Under the pieces are notes generated by a model, which worked only from the letters and a program-made list of their open reading frames with translations, made no database searches and was not told the DNA's origin. This document shows positions 58,450 through 64,000 of a stretch of 64,000 nucleotides of DNA, in pieces. The position numbers and the translations under genes were made by a program. Within the stretch, counting starts at the first letter, position 1. The number at the start of each line of letters is the position of its first letter. The DNA is from Polytrichum commune (lineage: Eukaryota; Streptophyta; Polytrichopsida; Polytrichales; Polytrichaceae), in the NCBI GenBank assembly GCA_950295325.1, contig OX485806.1:13826001-13890000 (forward strand), given 5' to 3'.

Positions 58450-58473
58450 TATATATATATATATATATATATA
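58450..58473. repeat. (AT)n microsatellite
   Basis: About twelve AT units at the outer edge of the inverted duplication. The opposite arm has a shorter run of the same kind near 59780. Confidence 0.9.
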
Positions 58474-59095
58474 ATTTCCATCCATTGCAAAATACAAAGA
58501 ATTGAGTTGAACACAATGGATTCATAGATAAAATAAATGTCCATGTCAGGTGTTTCAAGTGCAATGCTCATATCCAGAGATACCAAGAATTGAAGAACTT
58601 GAAAGATTACCGTCATTACCGTATAGTGCTCAAAGAATATGAAATTAAAGTTGTTGCTGCAATTGGTTGCTTTGAGAATTTCCGCCAAAACCATGTTCAG
58701 AATGAGCTTAAGAAATTTGACATGCCCGAAAAAATAAGACAATTAGAGTTATCCTTTAACTCAAAGGAGTTTGGTAGGGAGTTTCTTACAAAACCTTCCA
58801 TGTTTGGCAAGCTTGAGGTGCATGCGTCGGAGGTCGTGTGGAGGTTTGAACCGATATAGAATGTTATTGGTTCAAACCTCCACACGACCTCCGACGCATG
58901 CACCTCAAGCTTGCCAAACATGGAAGGTTTTGTAAGAAACTCCCTACCAAACTCCTTTGAGTTAAAGGATAACTCTAATAAGCATTGAAATGAGGATAAT
59001 CATTATAGTTTCAAATTTTTAAGAAATAACCTTTGAGGAACTACAATTTTGGTCTTTAAGATTAGACTTAGTGAGAATGGGTGAAAATAATTACA
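58474..59095 (+). repeat. Left arm of a large inverted duplication, with an unknown coding-like fragment
   Basis: It matches 59390-59770 in inverted orientation, apart from the palindrome inserted at 58744-58977. At 58507-58743 on the plus strand there is an open frame with a Cys pair (RCFKCNAHIQRY) followed by ELKNLKDYRHYRIVLKEYE, then VAAIGCFENFRQNHVQNELK and KFDMPEKIRQ. The other arm encodes a clearly related peptide, with changes mostly conservative. No known family was recognised. A stop lies in frame just before the fragment in both arms, so it may be an internal or last exon. Confidence 0.6.
58744..58977. mobile_element. Perfect 234-bp palindromic insertion
   Basis: The identical arms extend over 58742-58852 and 58869-58979 (111 bp, no mismatch) around a 16-bp loop, starting TAGAGTTATCCTTTAACTCA. 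The sister arm of the surrounding duplication lacks it and reads GACAATAAGCATTG at the site. This places the insertion between AT and AT, giving an AT flank on both sides. No coding role is evident, although it extends the upstream frame to MFGKLEVHASEVVWRFEPI before a stop in the loop. Confidence 0.8.
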
Positions 59096-59389
59096 ATATA
59101 TTTTTTTTCATCACTATGAACAATGTTGAATGGTTCTATTCTATAAGAATGTTGGAAAAAAAATATACGTCCATTAATAACATGTTTTATACAATATTTA
59201 TTAATTATACAAAACGGTTATTATACAGTACAAACTTAAGAAGATATTCGATACATAAACTTGCAATTGAACGAACAAACAAATGCTTATGATCCTCAAA
59301 CGCCTACACCAAATATATGATAATCATTACAATGTACGGATATTCGTTCTCCAATAAAAGAATATTAATTTTCACATTATGCAAAAATA

Positions 59390-59770
59390 CCGCAGATTTC
59401 TTCAGCCATTCTTGCTCAATCTAATACTATGGACCAAAACTGTGGTTCTTCAAAGGCCATTGCTTGAAAATTTGAAACAATGACAATTATTCTCATTTCA
59501 ATGCTTATTGTCTCGTTTTCTCGGCCATGTCAAATTTCTTGAGCTCGTTCTGAACATGATTTCGGTATAAATTCTCAAAGCAACTAGTTGCAGTAGCAAT
59601 CTTAGCCTCATATTCCTTAAGTGATATGCGGTAGTGAAGGTAATCCTTCAGGTTCTTCATTTCTTCGTACCTCTGGACGTGAGCGTTGCATTTGAAACAT
59701 TTGACATGGATATTTATTTTATCTATGAGCTTATTGTATTCAATTCAACTCCTTGTATTTTGCAATGAAT
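59390..59770 (-). repeat. Right arm of the large inverted duplication
   Basis: Read on the minus strand it runs GCAAAATACAAGG, then the coding-like fragment CFKCNAHVQRYEEMKNLKDY and SLKEYEAKIATATSCFEN, then QNELKKFDMAEKTRQ and a stop. After this it continues as AAGCATTGAAATGAGAATAA with no palindrome. About 295 bp of unrelated AT-rich sequence separate it from the left arm. Confidence 0.6.
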
Positions 59771-60629
59771 GAAAAAAAAACATATATATATTGATTAAAA
59801 TATAATATATATACAAATATCATAATACATAAAATATAAACCAATAAAACATCCAAAATTAAACAAATATATCATAACAATAAAAAACTACAAATTGAAG
59901 GACGTACTTGCATATTATCATATAGGTATCATATAGGTATATACATGTTGGCCAATTATCCAATCTTCCAACTGTTGGTGAATGTATTACATGCATACGT
60001 CTGGATAGTCGACAAACTCTTTTGGCACACATTTCTCATCCGTCTTGATGATGATAATGTACGAGGGAGAACTTATATAGAAAGCTCTATGGATGTCGAC
60101 ATTCTTGTAACCCTACACATTCAAAATCATATAAAAATGTTATTAATGAAGCGATGTTCTTCACCCTCATTACCAAAATATGACAATAAAAGAAAATGAA
60201 CATGATGTTAATGGTTATTGAAAATAACAATAAATACATAAGCATTCAAACAAATGCAGTGTACGTTTTAATATGATACAATATACTATTCAAGAAATTT
60301 AAAAGTGAATTGTAGATTACTATTTTGTAACACTCAATGAACAGTGAAAATGATGCTTTTATAATACTCCAAAAAATGAAAACCTATAGATTGCAGCATG
60401 AAGGCGTTGGTGATATCATGTTTGGATACGATATGTTGAGATTTTGATGTTTTCAATAAATGACTTGAGTTCTAGTGTAGGGTTTTTATATGCAATGAAA
60501 AATATGCAGGATTTGAATGAAAAGACTAGGTTCACTTTGTTGAATGAATTGATGAGGGAAATTGTATTTTGTGGGTTGTTAGATTTTTTATGTTTGGAGA
60601 AGGAAAAATAAAAATTATATGATCATGTA
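59771..60629. other. Intergenic, very AT-rich
   Basis: Nothing recognised. Confidence 0.4.
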
Positions 60630-60900
60630 ACTTCTGGTTACAGATGGACAGAATTGTCCAGAAGTTACAGATGAGCTTGATGAGTTTGAGAAATAAATGA
60701 AACTGGTTCAAGACTTTAAGGAGCGATTGGTTTGAGTTTGGTTTGACTTCTGGTTACAGATGGACATAACCATCCAATAGTTATAGATGAGGTTGTTGAG
60801 TTTGAGAAATGAACGAATTTGGTTCAAGACTGTAGGGAGATATTGGTTTGAGTTTGGTTTGACTCCCGGTTACAAATGGTTACAAATGGTTTCAGGTTTG
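60630..60900. repeat. 122-bp tandem repeat
   Basis: Two full units and part of a third. They share ACTTCTGGTTACAGATGGAC, GAGTTTGAGAAAT, GGTTCAAGACT and GGTTTGAGTTTGGTTTGACT. The unit starts are near 60630, 60752 and 60870. Confidence 0.8.
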
Positions 60901-61364
60901 AGATCGGTTTGAGTTTGTGAGTGTAAATGAGAGGTGATGTTTTAGAGGAGTTAGGGGCTGAAATTTTTTAGCAATGCTTCCACATAAGGTGTGAAGTTGT
61001 GAAATTTTGAAGTCCGGGTTTAATTTAAAGAATATTGAGTCAATGTGAGAGGAGACTTACTTGGTTCAACTTTGCAAGTTTGTTGCGGATGAAGATGCAA
61101 AAAGATGCTTTGTGTGGCATTGCTCCAGGTCTTTGTGAGGTAGCTACAATCTTTTTCCTGCAATGGATTTGAGATCTCCGAGGCTGTTTTTGTGTTGCTT
61201 CATTCTTCCTCAGCATATGCCTTGGATCATGTGCGTAATTACTCCTCGTAGCCAAGGTCAAATCAACACCTACACAGAAGATCTCTAACTTCTGTGTAGG
61301 TCGAACTCAGGAGAGTCACACCCACTTGGGAGAAATATGAGTTCACTGACCTGTGAAGCCGCCA
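60901..61364. other. Intergenic with a perfect hairpin
   Basis: At 61269-61300 CCTACACAGAAG pairs perfectly with CTTCTGTGTAGG around an 8-base loop. No T-run follows, so it is not a plain terminator. A minus-strand frame of 73 codons at 61040-61261 has no recognised motif. Confidence 0.45.
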
Positions 61365-62150
61365 ACCTTGAAGTGTTCAGCCTACTATCTGCAGAACCCA
61401 AAAACCCTAACCATTCAAGACAAGGTCTCGAAGCCAAACTCACCACCCAGAAAACTCAGACATAACCCCGCTTCTTCCACTCGAAATGAGTTTCTACTTT
61501 ACAGAACAATAATCCGAAGAACCCTCCCAATCTCTCAAGGAAACAATTTGCTCACATTCAACTTGCTGCATCAATGGTGATGAACAGTTACTGATTTCCC
61601 AAATCACTTTACTTTGATACCACTATCATACACATATATTTAACCTAGTCTTAAGAGATGCTGGACTGTGAAGATCGCCACTGTGTATTCTAGAATATCA
61701 CTAATGCATTTCGGTGGATGGTGGCTAGAAAAGAGATTCACATTTCTCGCATACTACACAAATTTGCAAGTTATTTTTGCAACTGAGATCAATTGAAATT
61801 ATTGGTGAGTGTCTTGTTATTCAAAGCCTGCCAGGTGCACTGACGTGAAGGGATGAAGTGATGTGAAGTGACATAAAATATACACATCGCAATTGTAGAT
61901 AACCCCGCCTCTCATCACAGGCATTGCTAAGAGCACCCAACAAACTCAGACATAACCCCATCTCTCATCACAAGCATTGCTAAGAGCATTGTGATATCAT
62001 AGCAACACATCACCTACAACAATCTAATACAACACAAAGTGTTCAGTTTCCGATCTGCACAACCTAAAAATCTGAGAACATTCAAGAGAGGGTCTTGGAG
62101 CCACACTCAGCACCCAAAAAACTAACCCGTAACCCCACTTCTCATCACAA
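61365..62150. repeat. Locally duplicated segments
   Basis: 61365-61470 (GAAGTGTTCAGCCTACTATC, CATTCAAGACAAGGTCTCG, CAGACATAACCCCG) is repeated in diverged form at 62035-62150. The end section (CATAACCCCxxxTCTCATCACAxGCATTG) occurs again at 61895-61930, 61945-61985 and 62120-62155. Confidence 0.6.
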
Positions 62151-62819
62151 GCATTGACAACAGAGCACAGAACGGGGCGAGGGAGGGCTCGAGAGTTCGG
62201 GAGCTTACATCACATGAGAATCAAAATTGGAGGGTCTGGTGTGAGGTGGAGATGGAGTCGCGAGGGTGGTTTACGCTGAAATCATAACGAAACCCTGAAT
62301 CTTGATGTTGATGATGGGCGTGGCTGAAGCAATCATTCCGCCCTAGATCCTAAAGTTGATTATGACACACATATTTTGAATGATGACTAAAGCCTAGGCG
62401 TATCATCGTGCAAGGAACTCCATCAAACAACCCTATGCGTGTAGCATCCAACATTGAATCACCGTAGGAAGTAGTAAAGGTCTAATCACCAAAGATTTAA
62501 TCACGAACAAAACATTATGGACATGATAGAGTTTGGAGAAGATGGGGGATTGGAGAGAATCAGCTGCAAGAGTGATTGTGTGGACCCTAGAGAACAAAGT
62601 GCAAGACACAAGTGAAGTACATCGTAACCCAGAAATCTTCAAAGTGAAGTACAACCAACCCTCAAGAATCCACACTTAATCCCATACCTCAAGGTTGTGC
62701 AGTCCTCCCTATCGTCCCTGCATCGTCGTCGCCGTTGATGGAAACCGGTAAACCGGTGAGCTATTACACCAGTCACCAGGTATGTGTGGGCAGGGCCAAA
62801 ATGTTCTATGCCTGCCCTA
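62151..62819. other. Intergenic, nothing recognised
   Basis: Short frames only. Confidence 0.35.
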
Positions 62820-62995
62820 TCAGTCCCCCCTAGTTTGTATGAGCGTCCGCCAAAGTTTCACCCAACTTTCAAAACAGGCTCTGATACACAATGAGCTGAT
62901 GAGCTCTTCATAGAAAGTTTTCTCAAAGGATCAAACCCACGGTTTTGTCCCTGTTTGGAGGACTTTACGGATAACTTTAGTACTGAGCTCCTTGC
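62820..62995 (+). repeat. Dispersed repeat R1, copy at the SARD4 3' flank
   Basis: CCCAACTTTCAAAACAGGCT, GATACACAATGAGCTGATGA and TCTCAAAGGATCAAACCCAC match 6368-6490. It ends about 40 bp beyond the stop codon of the SARD4-like gene and is probably part of its 3' untranslated region. Confidence 0.55.
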
Positions 62996-63034
62996 GCAAC
63001 TCCGCAACATAAGATCAACTCAAAGAGATACTAC

Positions 63035-63723
63035 TTACTTAACCTGCCCTTGGAATTTTTCATACACTATTTGTGCCACTGTCAAATCTGCCACTGTGTA
63101 ACCCACACTTTTGTACATAGTGATCTCATCCGGTGATATCCTCGCAGGCACATTTCCCTGCACCAAGTCAGCCAGAGTTCCTACGATATGCTCCCTTGAA
63201 ATGACTCTCTGCTGGATGGGTTGAATCAGATCTCCAGACTTTTCCACTGCATCCATGGTGTCCACCACAACCCTAGCCCTCTTGACAGCCGCATTGTCGC
63301 ATTCGCGCATCAAGGGTGTGAAGGATCCCACCAGATCCAAATGAGTACCTGGTGTTAGCCACGATCCCAGTACAAGCGGCTCAGTTGCAAGAGTTGCACA
63401 CGAGATCAAGTCCCCAGCTCTTACAGACGATTCCAAGTCGGTCACCGCCTCCACCACCACATGGTCTCCTAGCAGAGGCCATGATCTCAAGCCCTCCACA
63501 AGTTTCACTGCTGTTCCATGGTTGCGATTCCACACAAGAATTTTCTCGAGGGACGGCTGGCAGTGTAAATGTGCTTTAATAATGTGTGGGGCCAATGCAC
63601 CAGCTCCAATCATCACCATGACCTTGGCATCCTTCCGGGCCAGGTAGTCAGCTGCTAAAACCGATGCACATGCGGTTCTCCATAAAATGAGCTCAGTTCC
63701 ATCCATCACTGCCAATGGTATCC
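63035..63723 (-). CDS. SARD4: Ornithine cyclodeaminase/mu-crystallin family protein, SARD4-like (last exon)
   Basis: The last exon of the gene is seen; it begins at 63723 after a CAG acceptor and runs to a TAA at 63035-63037. The upstream exon(s) lie beyond the right edge. The 229 residues align through the C-terminal two-thirds of Arabidopsis SARD4: GIPLAVMDGTELILWRT, the Rossmann motif VMIGAGALAPHIIKAHL, EKILVWNRN, DLISCATLATEPLV, GTHLDLVGSFTPLMRECD, DITMYKSVG-like DEITMYKSVGYTVADLTVAQ. SARD4 reduces the ALD1 product 2,3-dehydropipecolate to pipecolate, a precursor of the systemic immunity signal, acting in plastids. A role in the same step here is inferred from similarity, and other imine or keto-acid substrates of this family are possible. 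No break is seen in the visible part. A decayed partial copy lies at 57945-58335. Confidence 0.88.
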
Positions 63724-63947
63724 CTGCACATACCAATTCATTGCAAATTCATCACAAATAGGTCACAGATACAAATTCAGGCAGCTTCAATGCCATCTCG
63801 AAGCAACTTGGGTTTTTGCTGCAAACCTCCAGACTTTCTTAAGCTTCTGAAAGGAAAATCACTGTCAAAATGCAAGCATCTCATCTACCACTCTTTAACT
63901 TTGAATGCGGAAGTTACGACATCCAAGTTCATAATCCCCCAAAAGTG

Positions 63948-63990
<43 letters not shown>

Positions 63991-64000
63991 CCCAGTCCAA
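63724..64000 (-). other. Intron of the SARD4-like gene with (GA)n run
   Basis: The sequence upstream of the last exon's acceptor has no further recognisable SARD4 exon within the window. A (GA)n microsatellite occupies 63951-63986. Confidence 0.6.

Noticed and set aside
1-64000. LTR retrotransposons or endogenous viral elements
   Set aside because: No paired long terminal repeats, primer-binding site, or gag/pol domains were recognised. The only virus-like or replicase-like signal is the weak fossil at 7570-8680.

Overview
This is nuclear DNA of a land plant. Four spliced genes match plant families (VPS51, the mitochondrial carrier BOU, a SARD4-like ornithine cyclodeaminase, and a DUF1479 oxygenase-like protein). 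There is a degraded piece of plant mitochondrial nad7 and a short run of the plant telomere heptamer. The DUF1479 gene, a family I know mainly from bacteria and fungi, makes a bryophyte or other seedless plant a reasonable guess, but the sequence does not prove it. No LTR retrotransposon, rRNA gene, complete tRNA gene or CRISPR array was recognised.

Layout. 0-29 kb is gene-poor and AT-rich. It holds relics of three pogo/Tigger-like DNA transposons (150-1121, 21337-21977, 23050-24005), many short inverted-repeat elements, dispersed repeats, a broken replicase-like fossil (about 7.6-8.7 kb) and a mitochondrial insertion (26.2-26.96 kb: nad7 plus a group II intron reverse transcriptase). 29.2-39.0 kb is VPS51 on the minus strand; I could place 21 exons giving about 796 residues. 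39-43.9 kb is intergenic with three foldback elements within 900 bp. 43.9-45.6 kb is the two-exon DUF1479 gene (minus). 45.6-54.4 kb is mostly intergenic, with a tandem triplication near 48 kb that carries related small reading frames. 54.4-56.4 kb is BOU (plus, two exons, 301 residues). 57.9-59.8 kb is a mosaic: a broken copy of the SARD4 gene end, then a large inverted duplication, one arm of which is split by a perfect 234-bp palindrome. 63.0-63.7 kb is the last exon of the SARD4-like gene, which runs off the right edge.

The four genes do not form a pathway. VPS51 serves the GARP/EARP tethering complexes in endosome-Golgi traffic. BOU is a mitochondrial inner-membrane carrier linked to photorespiration. 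The SARD4-like protein is expected to act in pipecolate or related imine reduction. DUF1479 has no settled function. Two genes carry tandem arrays inside introns (VPS51 and BOU), and the DUF1479 intron carries a dispersed repeat, so local duplication is a theme here.

The strongest unusual signals are: the perfect palindrome with an in-window empty site, the nested MITE at 11284-11814 with its own empty site, the DUF1479 gene, a possible in-frame alternative exon in VPS51, and the SARD4 pseudogene 5 kb from its parent.
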